Positions 11,201 to 26,200 of a DNA stretch of 64,000 nucleotides are shown here, in pieces. Location of the stretch: positions 9,192,323 to 9,256,322 of the forward strand of contig NW_019091362.1 of assembly GCF_001949145.1 (NCBI RefSeq), written 5' to 3'. A model generated the notes under the pieces. The model was given only the letters and a program-made list of their open reading frames with translations. It was not told the DNA's origin and searched no databases. Position 1 is the stretch's first letter; each line of letters begins with the position of its first letter. The translations under genes were made by a program, and so were the position numbers. This DNA is from Acanthaster planci. Its lineage: Eukaryota > Echinodermata > Asteroidea > Valvatida > Acanthasteridae.

Positions 11201-14200
11201 CTTCTCAATCTCTGCTCAATGCACGCTTGATCTTCGCTGGATGTTGCTTTTGATTCCCTCTCAGTCAAGGCTCGATGCAGTTGAAATCAGGCATGTGAAA
11301 TTTCTGCATTTCAGCGTTTTTAATGTCGCCACTCTCCACACTTTTTGGAGACTCTGTGTTTTTAAGTCCGTCCACAGATTGTTTTTTTGGTGCAGGGCAG
11401 CTGTGCCTGCGGGCTATGCGGATGTACATGTATCACACTATGACACACTACATAGTGCAGAAGGCCATACGTATCAGAGATACTATTACCAGGGTTCCTA
11501 GCGTCAAGACCCCCAAAAATTCAAGGACTTTTAATGACTTTTATGGTCCATTTTCAAAAAACGTCACTTTCAGGTGTAATTTTACCTGAATCAATTTGTT
11601 GCAAGGACGTCACAATCTGAGAAATAAAGTCTTTTGAATCAAAATTCCATGACATTTTCCAGATTCTGATCAAATGGAAGTAACAATGGATCACCCGTTT
11701 GTGTTAGGTTGACTCACGTAATGTGTTCTTGACTCAGCACTCTGAGGATTGAGCCGTATTGCTTCCCTGTATGCTTCCTCAGCCTTCTCTGGCCTGTCAG
11801 TGTTGAAATACAAAGCCCCTAAGCTTTCCAGCAAGCCAGCTCGTCGCTCCAATGACAGTGCCCTATGAGAGGAGTTGGAAGAAAATGTAATGCTTTGATG
11901 TTGGTCTTTATTTCATCTGAACATAATTATATCTCTCCCATTCTACATGTGCAGTTTTTCAAAGTTTGGCCTGATTAAGAAAGAACAAAGCATGATACAA
12001 CAGCTCACAACATGAGGCCGATGGACATGAAAACCTTATGTTAGAATAAAAACCTGATAAGTTAACAATAGGCTTACTTTTTTACAGAATAGAAAATGTC
12101 CCACGTGCTTGGAACATGCTACGTGAACCAAAAAGGAAAAGTGGAATTTTTAAAAGTCACGACAGGTTAACCAAACCGGAAAACTGTAACTGTGTAAGTG
12201 TCCAAACGGTTAATTAACCGTTAAAACGGATTCAATTTGCAGGCTTACCCCCTGACCCCCCCCACTTCTGTCACCAGGGCAGATTAAAGAGAGATTGATA
12301 AAATCAGTGATAAGCTGTGGCAGAAGTTCAAAGAGAATGGTCTGAACGTAAGCTGTGTTCATCAGTGGTTGCATTCAATAAGCTTACACGTGTAAGTCAA
12401 ACTTACACGAGAGCGTTCGTTTAGCCATCACGTGATGTTCGTGCCTGCCCTGGTGTCAGCCACCACTACCCCGGCTGGCGAGCGGGTCTCTGGAGGCTGC
12501 CCGAGTGTAATGACGTCACGGATGGACTGTTTGAGCATGGACATGATGGAACGTGGCAGGGACTTGACCTTTTTCCCAGAAAGCCTTGGCAAATACACTG
12601 CAGCGTTCGATTAGCCTCATTTCGAGGCTTCCCTTGGTAACACTGGTGTATTCAGGGAAGCTAATCGAACGCACCCAATGTAAGGCATAAAGCTTGATTT
12701 ATCGAAATGTAACAATGTCAGTGAACCAGCATAGAAATGTATCTGTTAATTATTTTTGTTTTTCATTAAATCTTGAGTTACAAAATTGATATTTTATTTA
12801 TCCTAAAATTCGTGAAGCTACTACTCAGGATTGATCTCTGATGCATGCTGTGGCAAATCTCAGTTGATTTGCAACTTCATAATGTTCGGTAGGTTTTGTG
12901 CACAAAATATTGGGAGCCAAGGATGATGTTCGGTACAGCCGAATGTTCGGTATAGCGACGTTCCACTGCACAAATATTCTATGACAAAGTTAGCACCATT
13001 AATGTGTTTCATGTGCCTCTACATATTCATTGCTACTGGGCCTACATCAATCGTTATCCACACAGCAACCCATTTTCAAACTATAAAACAAGCTGAACAT
13101 TGCATGTCTTTTTCCATGTTACAAGAAGAAACTCGCTGATAGGTTTAATAAACATCTCTAATAATCTCGTTGGTACATGTATGTAAGCTAATTATCTTGC
13201 AGACGGTTGGTAATAGTCGCAAATCTTCAGTATGCATGGTATAACAGTTTATGATAACAGATATTGCCAGTTGCAACAAAAGACTATTTAAAGCACCTCT
13301 AATAATCCGCTAGAAGTGGGCATTGGGATTTTTAAATATTCTGTATGTGAATGATCAACCCCAGCAATGGGGCTAGCTCAAAATATATGTGATACTTTGC
13401 CATACATGTACATTAAAAGTGGACGTCTTGCATTTTTCTCAAATTTGTGAAGAATAAGCCTAACTGTTCGTGTTTCCCTCCAACAATGGTTTTATCATCT
13501 TCTGGCCCTGCAAATATTAGATATAAATGACAAACTGCTAGGAAGGGCATCTCACTTGCTCACCTTAAAAAGAGCTGTTCAGCTTGACTCGTCTGGCCCA
13601 GCCTCCTCATGAGGCGGGCAAGGTTACCAATGGTTACGGTATGGTTCGGCTGAAGATGCAAGCATTCTTCATACTGTATACGTGCATCCTCGTAGCGACC
13701 TGCAAACAGCACCGAGTTAATTAATTCACATATAATCCTTCAGCACTGAGCCCAAGTACCGATCAAATCTTTTGTGATAAGGTAAATATTCAAGCCAAAA
13801 TCCTTAGGTTTACTGTGAGGGACTGTAAATGATCACAAGAATGCTTCACTACAGATAAACACAAACTGTGACACACTACAATCCGTCAGGAAGGGGCCAA
13901 TTTCTCCAACTTTCAGCACAGTAACATGCTTTGGAAACAGTCTTTGTACATCTACATGTCCAAGTCATTTGCCCAAAACACAAACCTTATGCACAAAGCT
14001 ATATCAGTGAAATTAATGAAAAGTTCCAAAATCTACACTTTGTCTTTGTAAATGCTCGGTGATTCTTACTGCAAACAGGCTTGATGTTTCTGTTTTTAGT
14101 ACAAAGCCTATAAATATGCCACTGTGTTAGTGCTCAGAGCTGGGTTTGGATGATTCAGGAAAGATGACAAGCAGAAACATGAATTTCAACACTGTTTATC

Positions 14201-17200
14201 TAGTTTTTGGACAAATAACATGAACTTCAGAAGCAGACCAAAGAGCAGGCATGCCCGGCACATACCCTTCACCCAATTTTTCAATTTTCTTCGGGGGAAG
14301 GGGAATGTGCATTACCTTTTCTTTGTTTCTTAATTCTCCTTTTGCCCCATTTGGGGTGACCCCTTTCATAAATGCTGGGCACCCCTTGATGTTTTGTGAA
14401 TCCTAGATTCGCCACCGACTCCTTCTGTCGCTGACAATCTACATACTGTTTATGTTTCAGTGCAATTCCGCCGGTGAAGAAGTAGACAAAGTTAAAAAAT
14501 GGAAATTTAACATAACTTCAGAACTAAAAATGTCACAACCCCAAATGTCACAACCCCCAAATGTCAAATCAAAGAGGATTAGCATATCTTTCATATGAGT
14601 GATGTAACATTGAAATTTGATTCAGTTGAGAGTGTTTTGGGGGTTAAAAATTTGTTTTGGGGGCAAAAATCATTGATATTTTGCACCCATTTTGGCACAT
14701 TGCATTGACATGCTAAACTTGAGTGTTAATGTCATTTTTTTGTCATCATATCAAAGAAAAAGGTTCACAATACATGCTAAAAGACTTTTTGGGTTGATTA
14801 TTAGTCCTTCACATTTTACCTTTTGCCAAAGATCAGTGGACAAACTGCAACGTAACTAACTGTAATGAAACTAACCAAGATTTTTAGTTATTGCTTAAAA
14901 TTGATTAGGGAAATTCAGAATAACTGTCAGAATAATTTTTATTCAGGAGGCAATTACAGAAATACCATGATTTCACCCCGCATTATCCAACTTCAGGGAA
15001 AACTGGTTGCAAAGACTGACATGTTTTATTCAGTCCATTTTTTGTAACATAAGTAACCAAAATTAAATGTCAAATTACATATCACAAAACAAGAGACACC
15101 AAATTTCCTAATGGCTGTGTTAGGGAACCTGTTTAGATGTATTGATGGTTCCAATATGGAGAACTAATCCCAACAAATGACGATGTAGGATCCCAAACCG
15201 TCATGCAACAGTGCTTAAAATGTAACGAAGCTAACCATGGAATTGCCCTTTACCTGAATTAGTCAGGAAGGCTCCGTAGTTATTGCAGAAGTCTCCATTC
15301 TTTGGCTCTAAAGTGATGGCATTCAGGTAGAATTGTTCAGCTTCCAGGAGTTGACCTTTGCCTTCTAGCAGCGAGGCAAGGTTGGTGTGGACGTCAGCGA
15401 ACTCGGGGTCCAATTGGATGGCACGGCGAAACAGCACCTCGGCATCTCCATGATGGCCATACTTGCTGTCAAACAAAGTATGATTCGATCGCATCATTTG
15501 GGTATCATGCAAATGTAGATAAAATGTACAGTACAATGCTGCAACAATAAAAGCATTGGGGTCCACTCAAATTGTTTGCTATGTGCCTGATAAGGAGTAA
15601 TGATACGATTAACTTCTTGGTATCATTTGCATGTATAAGGACTGTACAAATGTCTGTTATTGTCATAATATTCGGTCGGTAGAGTTCAAGCTACAGTACA
15701 GGGCAGAATTTTAGCTGACACGCTAACACGATCAGTGAACCTGACACGCTGTTCAATACACGCTTGGTGGTTCTTACTGTGCATTGCTGGTCCAATGCAC
15801 GATAAGCCAGAACCCGGACCTCTTTATCTCGCCAGGACTTTTGACCACAGACAGCGAAGGTCACCAACAGCGTGTAGTGAACCACTTCACACGCAGAGCC
15901 GTTGCTCCAGCTTCGTGTATGCTTGTATGGCAGTGCACTGAATATGTGAAATCAGGTAGCATCTGACCGGCAAAATGACCGTCATGAAGTATCAAAGTAT
16001 ATATGATACAGCTGTTTTCCTATAGTTTTGGATCGCGAAAGTTATTCAGTCAGATTATGTCTGAAAAATGTCAAATGTTAGTGAAACTGGCCAGTAGTCC
16101 ACTGTGTGTGTTTGGATACTAAAAAACTTTTTCAAAAAATGTAAGCTTTGAATTCAAACTCACGGGATGGACTGATGAGACGACAATGCTTTTCCTGCTG
16201 GTTCTAACGCTAGATTGGTTCAAGCTATTCTGGATTACGCAGGAAACTTTTTCACAAATAAAAAGTAACCACGAAAGAAATCCATTCATCGGGCGGAGCC
16301 ACCATAACAAGCTGATTCTCCAATGAAGTATTTCTTAATTTGGGGAAATTTAGTTCATGTATCAGAACTCCAGTAAATTAAAAACAACCTCCTGAACTTA
16401 ACTTTTTCAGCTGCCCACATCAACAATAGACGTAGTGCCGCAACCAAGCAATCACAAAATTACAACCACCCCAGGGCTTTCATCCCAACCACCAATCATA
16501 AATCGGAAGAACCGTACATGTATTGCATATTTATTTCAATACAGCTCCCACAAATGCAAAGCTACAGCCCTTACAAGTCACACGACATGCATATTTATGA
16601 AGTTCACATGGGTGCTACTTTGTCCGTTGTGTACAGCCGGTGCGTGCAGACTTGACTTCCTTTATTTCGGTACAATCTTTGCTGTTTAGTTTGGTCATAA
16701 TTTTGTCACAATCAGAGCAATTTCTTTTGGTAGATTTTCCAGCTCAAGGGTCAAAAATTGATGGGAATAACCACCACCTTCACATTGAATTTATATTCAC
16801 ACGATTTTGAACACACTGAGCTCGATTACGGAGGGTATTGCAACAACTTTCTATGCGTATGCTAGGATCTCCATTGCGGGGGCCTTCTTGACTAAAAGTT
16901 GGCTTGCGGACCGGAGAGGTCAAACCCTGTTTATATAATGTGGATTTCTTTTAAAATAGTTTTCTCTAATAAGGAAATACTTTGTCATAAAAACTGCTTG
17001 TTATGGTTGTCTCGGTTGAAAAATGGATTTCATGCTCAGGTATTTTCTGTGTCTGATTCAGAGGTTTTTGGAATGATTCAGACATAAAACCAAGTGTCGC
17101 CTGCGTGGCACTCTCATCAATCCTGTATGGCCAAACAAAAAACTTTATCTTTGAAAATAATTTTGTGATGCCTGCTAAATACAAGGTAAACTACTGACAA

Positions 17201-20200
17201 CATTTCCCTGGAATTTGAAAATACGTGTAACTTGAGCTGCAGTCAAACTGAATACTTTTCATTATGGGAAACTACACGCAGGAAAACGACTGCTCTGGTC
17301 AACAAAGGCCTGGCTGTTCTGGGGTTTGTGTGTAGCGTTTGTATATTTATACTCAGCAGATCAGGTTGCGGTGTCGGCGTTCTCTGTTATGCAGGAGTCA
17401 GCGTGTATCATGTTTGCTGTTTACTCCTTTCATGTCTGTTGGACTCTATACACACTGACACGCTAAAGCGTGTTGGCTCAAATTCTGACCTGTATTGTAT
17501 GCATGTCAGTCTTTCAGCAACCTTTCTATCAAGCTAGATCAAAACACAATGACACTTTCAGAGCTGAAGACTTCATCAGTGAAATTTGGAAATGCAAAAA
17601 AATGCTAACCCACCTGAGATGACTGGCAAGATTGAAGTGTGCCCTGACGTGGTTTGGATTGATGAGAATCGCTCGGCGGTAGTGGGCCTCCGCCTGTTGG
17701 GGATCGTCCTTCAGCAGGGTGCCCAGGTTGTTGTTAGCACTGGCATGGTCTGGCCACAGTCTGAAAACAGAACAATTCCCTACAAACTCACCAGACTGGT
17801 AAATCCACTGCAAAATTACCTTGGATGTCATGAAAACTTTCCGCCAGCACAATTAAATTAATTGCTTTCCATAAGTAGGCAATGAAGTGCCTCATGTTTG
17901 TGTAAAGTAATACCTTCTCAAAAACTTTTCCTATGATGCAATTCCTCTGAATGAATCCCTTGCCATGCTATTAAAATGTAATGTTAACAAAACCGTCGTG
18001 GGAAAAACATTTTTTCTGCGCTGTGGTTCCTTTTAATAGTTAATACTGCATTTGAAAAAGTCTTTCAAATAAATAAGCACTTTGATTTTTAACATGCGTG
18101 ACAAATATGACCCACATTCACATGCAGCTTGACACTAAAAAAAACAGAGTCTTCTGATCAAGTTGATGAAAGCGATGGAGTCAAAAGAAATGCCAATCTG
18201 TGCGTACCAGAAACTTGTCAATCTTCTGTTCAACCATCCCTTCCCCCAGTTTCTAATGGATCCGTCCCCTTTGGATACATCAACCAAAGCCCATTTTCTG
18301 AACTGACTCTTCAATTTCACCTGAGGGATGTTCTGTAATGGTTTATGGCCTCTTGCTTCTGCCCACTGTCCATAAGGAAGTTAGCATAGTTGTAGTGCAT
18401 CTTGGCATTGTGTGGTAAGGTCTCCAGGCCAGATCTGTCAGAAACAGGGGCCAGAGGCAATCAAGAATGGCTCGATCAATGAATATCAGACAGAGGACAC
18501 GAACACAAGATACAAGCACCAGCAACACCAACCATGGCAACACACTGCATTCCAAACCAAAACCCAAATGTTGACACATATACATGTACCACAAGGGGCT
18601 GATTTTTATGTTTATAATAATTATTGCATAAAAAGTAAATAAACTCATTACGTAACTTTTTCTTTTCTCAGTGTCTTCAAAATCTGCCCAAGTAGACAGT
18701 CATGGAAATTCACTTGAACTAATGGGCTGACTCACACATACAACTGCAATTCTTAAAATTCAAAACACTTCACAGCCAAGATGCCATGATTTATTAGACT
18801 TTCTAAATTGTTTTGTCTGTCACAAAAATATCAGTTCCTAACAATTTAAATTTACAGCAGCAAAGTTGCTTTGCATGTTTTATTAACTGGAAATTATGTT
18901 CAGATTCAGATCTCGCATTTAAAAATACCTGGTCTCGGTCTTTATACTGGTTGGCTAAAATATGGATATGTTGGGTTCACTAATACAGGCTTGTGCATGA
19001 AATTTGCATCAGCATAAACTGGATGCATGCCCAAACACCTCACACATAATTTCCTGAGTACACTGGGCAGGTTTTAGTGCCCTCACATGATGAGAACAGT
19101 GAATAGCAGTTCAAAAGCTGAATCTTGGGAAACTGGAACTGCTCTCTTAATTGTAGAATTGCTTGTTAAATTGCTGATGAGTTAATGGTTGAATTGAAAC
19201 AGTTCAGTGGTAAAAGCCCCAATAGTTTTCTTTTCATATTTTACATTTTGGAGAGGAGAGGGGAGTTATAAAACAAATACGGACTGGCATGATTTGGTCA
19301 CCTATGCACATCCACCCATTTCTGGTCAGTCACAGTCTCTCAGGGTGCCCTCTAGGGTATCACTGTAATCAACTTTTGAATATGGAGCTGGATGGATACC
19401 CCGAAAACCTCAATTTGAGCATCTCTCAGAATCGAGCCAGGGAGTGCTCATTACAATTGCATACGACGCTACAGCACAGTTTTGAAAACTTTAATGTTGC
19501 CTCTCAGAGCGATCTGGTCTACCTACCTGAACAGGGATTCCCTTGACTTCCAGACCTGATTCCTGCTGACAGTTTTGCTGATGTACAACAGTGTGATCAC
19601 AGTGACAAGAAGTCTTAGGGTGGTGCTTCCGTGCTTACCAATCAGCCCTCGCAGCTTACTGAGAGCATGAGCAAACAGGATGCAATAGCCCATACTGGCA
19701 GAACAGACACATAAAGACTTAGCCGTCATACACTGTATTCACTCTTTTCATGCATGCCAAACACACCTCATGGGACTGTTTTACAGTCTGTATGCTTTCA
19801 GAAACGTGGAAGGTCGATCGGCCATCATTCTCCTCTGGTGTGCATTTTTTAAGGGGAGGGGTTCAGAGGACACAATAAAGTTTGAACATTCACAAAAAAG
19901 GATGACGAAATCGAGGAACCCTGGTTACAAGTTGGATTGATACTCCTGAAATACTGACGGGTAAATAGCAAATGCTTTTACCTTGGTATGTAAAGAATTC
20001 TTTCAGCCACCACAAAGCCGACCCTGATGAAGAGATTAGAAGCAGGGAGGAATGGTATTGCAAGGAATGACATCCCTAGGACTAAGACTCGCCTCTCCTG
20101 GTCCTGGAAGGAAAGCCAATAGATGGACAATGGGTATTCATGATGACATTTTATGAGACTGGATAGCTATCTTATGAGGAGAATGTTGAAGCCAACTCAT

Positions 20201-23200
20201 CCACTGCGCATGCAGCATATTTGAGTTGCTGGCTTTTTTCCATTTTGAGGTCTAATTAGTGATTGTCATGTGTCAACAATCGAAAAATGCTTCCCCTTCG
20301 ATCAGCTGAAGAATGAAAATACACTTGGCATAAAATTCTCTCTTTTGTTAAGAGTTTCGACGCAACCAATTTTTCAAAACTATTTTAGCTATTGTACATG
20401 GATGTCATATGCAAGTGTTAAAGGACTCTCACACCAACAGGTTGTCGTGACTAGCCAAAAAAGTGTGCAAACCTATAGTTTAAGAATTATGGTATANNNN
20501 NNNNNNNNNNNNNNNNNNNNNNNNNNNNNNNNNNNNNNNNNNNNNNNNNNNNNNNNNNNNNNNNNNNNNNNNNNNNNNNNNNNNNNNNNNNNNNNNNNNN
20601 NNNNNNNNNNNNNNNNNNNNNNNNNNNNNNNNNNNNNNNNNNNNNNNNNNNNNNNNNNNNNNNNNNNNNNNNNNNNNNNNNNNNNNNNNNNNNNNNNNNN
20701 NNNNNNNNNNNNNNNNNNNNNNNNNNNNNNNNNNNNNNNNNNNNNNNNNNNNNNNNNNNNNNNNNNNNNNNNNNNNNNNNNNNNNNNNNNNNNNNNNNNN
20801 NNNNNNNNNNNNNNNNNNNNNNNNNTGAAGTCATGTGCCACACCTGATTCTCATAATTCTACAAAATACTATGATAATCAAGCATCATTAAAAGTTGCCC
20901 ATGGGTAACACAGTTGACATATTGCATACCTCTGTAACTACAAGACAGCTCACAGCCAGTAGCCCAAAGATGACAAATATTATAATGGTTGCCAGGTTAC
21001 GCACATCCCACAGTGACTCCACCAATGGGATGCTGTTCATCTGCCAATCATAGGAAAGGGTAGAAGGGCACAGCAGCAACCAGATATTGAAGAAAATCAG
21101 GTAGCTATAAGACAGAAACCTGTACAAAAGCACCAAAATTAGAAAGATTTCAATGCTAATAGAAGAAAATTGCAAAGTACATCATCGGCACTGTATGCTA
21201 CTACCACATGTGAATGACTTCAACTCCCTCGCTCAAGAAGGCAGCAGGACGTCTGGTAGGGCAAATCAAGTATAAACTTTCTACCTCAACTAAAATGGTG
21301 TAAACTGGACTTCTTTAATTGGTAAGGCACTGCAGTCTGATTTGATTGGACTAATCCTAACTAACCAGGCCATTTTGACTACGATGCTTGTTTAATTCTG
21401 AGGGAATAATGCATTTTATGTATCAGATTCCATAGATCTGTCAGTGGGAGACTTTGGAACACTGGTGGCAGCAGACATACCGAGCCTTTTTCATACATGT
21501 AGCATTTTGCATGCTCAGAACTATGTACGCAAGTTCAGAACAATGCTCGCATGCTCAGAAACTGTTAAAAAGGATCAGTATGTTTGCCATCACCAAGCAT
21601 CTCAGTGTCCAATTCCTCATTAATTCATTGCCATCCATTATCCTATCTCTTTCCTCAGTGACTGAAGAAGTGACCTCAATCCTTGAAAATCAGCAACACG
21701 TAAAAGCTTTAAGCGTAAATATGGATTTTGGAGAACTTTTGAAAATGGTATAAGACCTCCTTGTTGCTTTTCGTTCAAACTATCGTAAAATATCCTTGCA
21801 CCTTGTCATGAGGTGTGGCGCAAAGGATGTAGGATTGTCCTGTTCCGAAAAATGAGGCAAGTGACCCTGCAGCATCCAGACCCTCAACACCAGAAGAACA
21901 CTCACCTGAAATAACCAACACAAATGGGACAAGTTTTAACACAGCTAGGCTTCAGATGACGAAACCTAGCTGATGACAAACTTATTCATGTCAAAAAACT
22001 TGTGGAAAAATGGTAATCCTTGCAAAGCTGTGATTTTGTAAGCATGGATTATCACAATTGATCCTGACGTCAACGGTGATGAGTGAAAATATACATTTAT
22101 AAGCTGAATTCTTCAAAAACTAAGTTTTATTCTGTAGGCTATATATAAAGTAAGAAATAACATGTAGCACAAAAGGCTTTTAAAAACTGAAGTAAAAGGA
22201 AAAAGAGCAAGATGATGTTAAAAGAAAAAGAAAGGTAGAATTGTGGTGTAAATGTTACCAGAATAGGAAAGTGACAAGGTGAATCTGTGTTTGATGAACA
22301 TTCAGCTGATGATTATCCATTTGGTAATGCCCCTGGTATTTCATATGTGTCCATAAATATCGCACAAGACAGCAAGGAAGTTTAATGAGTTTACGCTTTT
22401 GCATTAAACAAAATGTGAATTGTAATTGCATTAGGTGTAGGAGGAGGGACGCACAAAGTGCCCAGGCTTCTATGTGAGAAATCAAGGAAGGCTGAAAACA
22501 ACAAGGTGGGCGGTCAACAGTTGTCGGCCAGTGCAGATTGACCAGGGTATTGAGGGGACCAATCGACAGAATGATGTGATCAGATGCTCACCACACAACA
22601 GGTAAGCAACGTGAATGGAGTGGGGAAAAAACACAAGACACTGTTGCTTACTTACTGTTGCAACAATAACAGCACACCGTTTAAACAATGGCATGCAGCC
22701 CCTCCCAAAGCGTCTTGTTATCAGTACCCTACAGAGAAATGGAAGGGTCCATGTACTGAGGTTAATGGTTACACATGCGATGTTATCAGGAGTTGTTGAG
22801 GTTAAACAAAGTTTGAACATGTTCACATATTGGTTATGGTTGGAAACCGGTATGGGCTGTTGTGACCTCAAAATTGGGCACCCTAAAACTTCATTGGTTT
22901 TAATAACTGTGCAGAGAGTGGATTTCAGTCCAGCCAATGAGACCACATACATATGGGAAAGCGTATTATGGCCATGTCCGAATAGACCTCCATACTGATG
23001 ACGCCACACTATGTTTACAAGTGTGCTTTCCTATAGCACTCACTGGACGGTGGGCCACCATTGGCTCCATAAGAAAGTGCACATGTAAACAAAGCACCGT
23101 ATCTATGTCATCAGTACACAGGTCATTCCATGAGAAAATTGGGGCACAATTTGTGACGGCGTCCTTGCTAAATGGATAACTTTTACCACCTGTCATGACC

Positions 23201-26200
23201 TGTAGAGTACATGAGGGTCATTTTCTCTGTAAAAGTAACACACACCTCTGTATTCAGCCTTGCAAGATGTATAAGTTGGAATCCACATGCAGGGAAATAG
23301 CTGTTCAGTTTTTTGAAACCCACGTAACAATGGACACCATCATGGTGCCCCAACCTCATGGAATGACCCACATACCACAAGCCTATTACTTGGCTGTGGT
23401 CTCAACCTACGCACGAGTCTATGGAGGTGGTCGCAGCTAGTTTTCATAGATTTGATCAGCCAAGTGATCTGGCAAGACACATTTATGCACCTCTTTGATG
23501 TTGAGAACGTATGCCAAAATGGCAGCATCAAATGGTGCTGTGGTGATGTGGTGAAGGTGGAAGCGACCGTGTCTTTAGCAACAATGATGCTTCATAATTC
23601 CACTCTTTAAACACACAGTATTACTATTACAGTTATAAATTTTAATTCATAATAATAATTTCAATAATAATAAATACAATAGAATAGTTTTAAGAAGTTC
23701 TTGTTGATGTTTACAGAATACGTGCACATGTGGCAGTAAATTGTTAAAGATTAAGGAAAAACATTAAGGTGTTTGCTATAATCCATGTTTAAAATGACAC
23801 CAGTTTAATCACTAAAAAATGTTCAAACTTTCCAGTTATGATAGGTAATATTAGTTGGAAAGTTATTTGAGTTGTGACACATGCAAGACATCTTGATCAG
23901 GAAAGAACTCTCCATTGTTACATTTTTAGTCATGTGAGTTTTCAACCATTCCACATACTGGTACCTGTAAATCACTGGTCTTGATGTGACTAGGACATCA
24001 TAAGTAAGAGATACTCCTAGTACAGTGGCACCATGCTCCTTGCTCAGAAGTGCACAAGCTGCAAGCGAGAGACTGAGTACCAGACTACCTGGCCGTTCAG
24101 TAACTGCGAAGCCTGATTTCCCCTGTTTGATACTCCTAGTAAAAAAAGCATTCCACAAAACACAAAGTATCTTTACTTGTCCTTTTTTATTTTACATGTG
24201 GGCTTTTAAGAAAAGGAGATAATATTATAGATTACATGTAGTTTTAAGAATTTTGGGGGCTCCACATTCACATTGAATATTAACACAGATTGTAAAGTTT
24301 TTCCCCTTAAATTCTCACCCACTGTTTTCTGAAGTGCAAGCACTTGTGGGCATGCAGGGTACATGTAGGGTTTTAGTCAAGCCACACTTCTCAATCTACC
24401 AGTACATGTGCTGGTAGGTCACATACAGTGTACATGTACCAGTGCACGCATATGTATGTACATGTATCTCAATATTGCTAAGCACAGAGTCCTATATGCT
24501 TACTGGACAATGTTCACTGAGAGACTTTGAGACCCTGGTGGCAGTAGACATACTGATCCTTTTTCCAAAGATATTGTGCGTGCTCAGAACTACATGTTCT
24601 ACATGTATCAAGCACGCTCAGAACAGCATGCCCATGCTTAGAACTGGTAAAAATGACTGGCATGTTTGTCCCCACCAAGCGTTACAGAGTCTCCCATTCC
24701 ACAGGAGTAAAAAAGCTGCACTGCAAATGTACCAAACCAAAATGCCCACGTGTTGTACCTGTTGTTAGAATAAGATGAATTCTAAGAGAGATTTACTATT
24801 ACATTTATTTCTTATTATTGCACAATACTCTGGCACTCAATACAGAAACTCAATACTCACTATCGCACAATACTCTGGCACTCAATACAGAAACTCAATA
24901 CTCACAAGTATGTGTTCATTAGTTCAGAATAAGCATCCAGTCTGATATTCCTACTTCATTTGCAATGTGGATAATAAAAAGGCAAACCTGAGTTCCATAG
25001 TTTGGGGACTTATTCTACATGTACATGTGCCTGTATGGTATTTGGTCAACTCAATGCTAACACAAAAGCAAAGTCAAAGACTGATGACAGATGTGGTTAA
25101 AAAGTTTGCAAAAGATAGCCAACAGTAAGTCGTTCTTTTTACAAAGCAACCAATCAAGCTGCATTTTGAAATAAAAATCATGGGGTTCAAATATTGTAAT
25201 TTTGCTGAAGATAAAATTATTTGAAACCCATCAAATTCTTTAAAGGTGATTCCAAATACTGAAGAACATTTGGCCAGTCAAAGTTATAGATTTTGAATCT
25301 AAAGCAAGGAGAATTCACATTACCTTTCATAGGCAAGAAAAGACAGCAAAAAGAACAGACAAGCCATCAACTCTGCACGACCAACCACCCCTGCAACCTG
25401 AGGAAAAAAAGCATTTTAAAAATGCCATATATTTTAACAGGTATATATGATTTTACACCAGGTATACATGTAGGCTGAGCTCGGGTGGCTTGTTCCTGTA
25501 TGTTCACAAACAGCTCGATTTGTTGTTCGTGGGTCGGCAGCTCGAACACCCTAACAAACAACCGGTTATCGCTGGTAGTAAGTGACAAGCAACAGGCAAC
25601 TTGACAAGGCGGCGTCCATGTAGGCTACGTTATTCGAGAGTTAATGTTTGGATGGGCTGAATTCTTTCCTATAAAACAGAAACATTCATTTCTGTGTTAT
25701 GAAAAATAATTAATGTTAATTTGCAAAACTTCCCATTGTCTATGGCTTTGGAAGCCATCTCTCTACTTTTTGGAGCTGTTCAAGAATCAAATCTCACGAG
25801 TTTTTCCGTGTGTTCCTGTAAAACCTTCACGAGGCTGTGGTGTGTGATCCTGTTCCAAGAACAGTGATCTTGGGTCATGTTCCCACCAAGAAACAAGAAA
25901 CCTGTGTCAAGAACAGGCCGCCTGAACTCGACCATAGATGTACATGTACTATAATGCCATTGATGAAAACAATACATACATGTATCCTTGGGTACTCTAC
26001 AAAATTACAAGCCGCCGAAAACTTGGGGACTGTTAGAATTATTATTCAATAACATGTACCAATTCATGCCATAAAAAAGATGGGCATTGGGAAAACAAAA
26101 GTGCTAAATATCACTGTCGTCATAGACCTGTCATCCAACATCTAGATGCAGCAATTGAAATTAAAATCAACACCACTGCTCATTATAAACCTTTCATAAC

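Noticed and set aside
12889-12968. A full pogo/Tigger element ending in GCGACGTTCCACTG
   Set aside because: The right end looks like the inverse of a pogo-type terminus (CAGTGGAACGTCGC), but I found no matching left end and no TA duplication.
20270-20908. Long frames across the N-run
   Set aside because: They are open only because N codons are not stops. Real TMTC1 exons flank the gap and join without it.
21802-21900. Alternative acceptor at 21900 joining TMTC1 exon 23965-24135 directly to this exon
   Set aside because: It keeps the frame, but the acceptor is weaker and the predicted membrane helix before RVWML would be truncated. The 73-base exon at 22656-22728 with good splice sites explains both phases and completes the helix.
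22482-23009. 175-codon minus-strand frame
   Set aside because: Most of it is intron sequence; only 22656-22728 within it is coding, as a TMTC1 exon.
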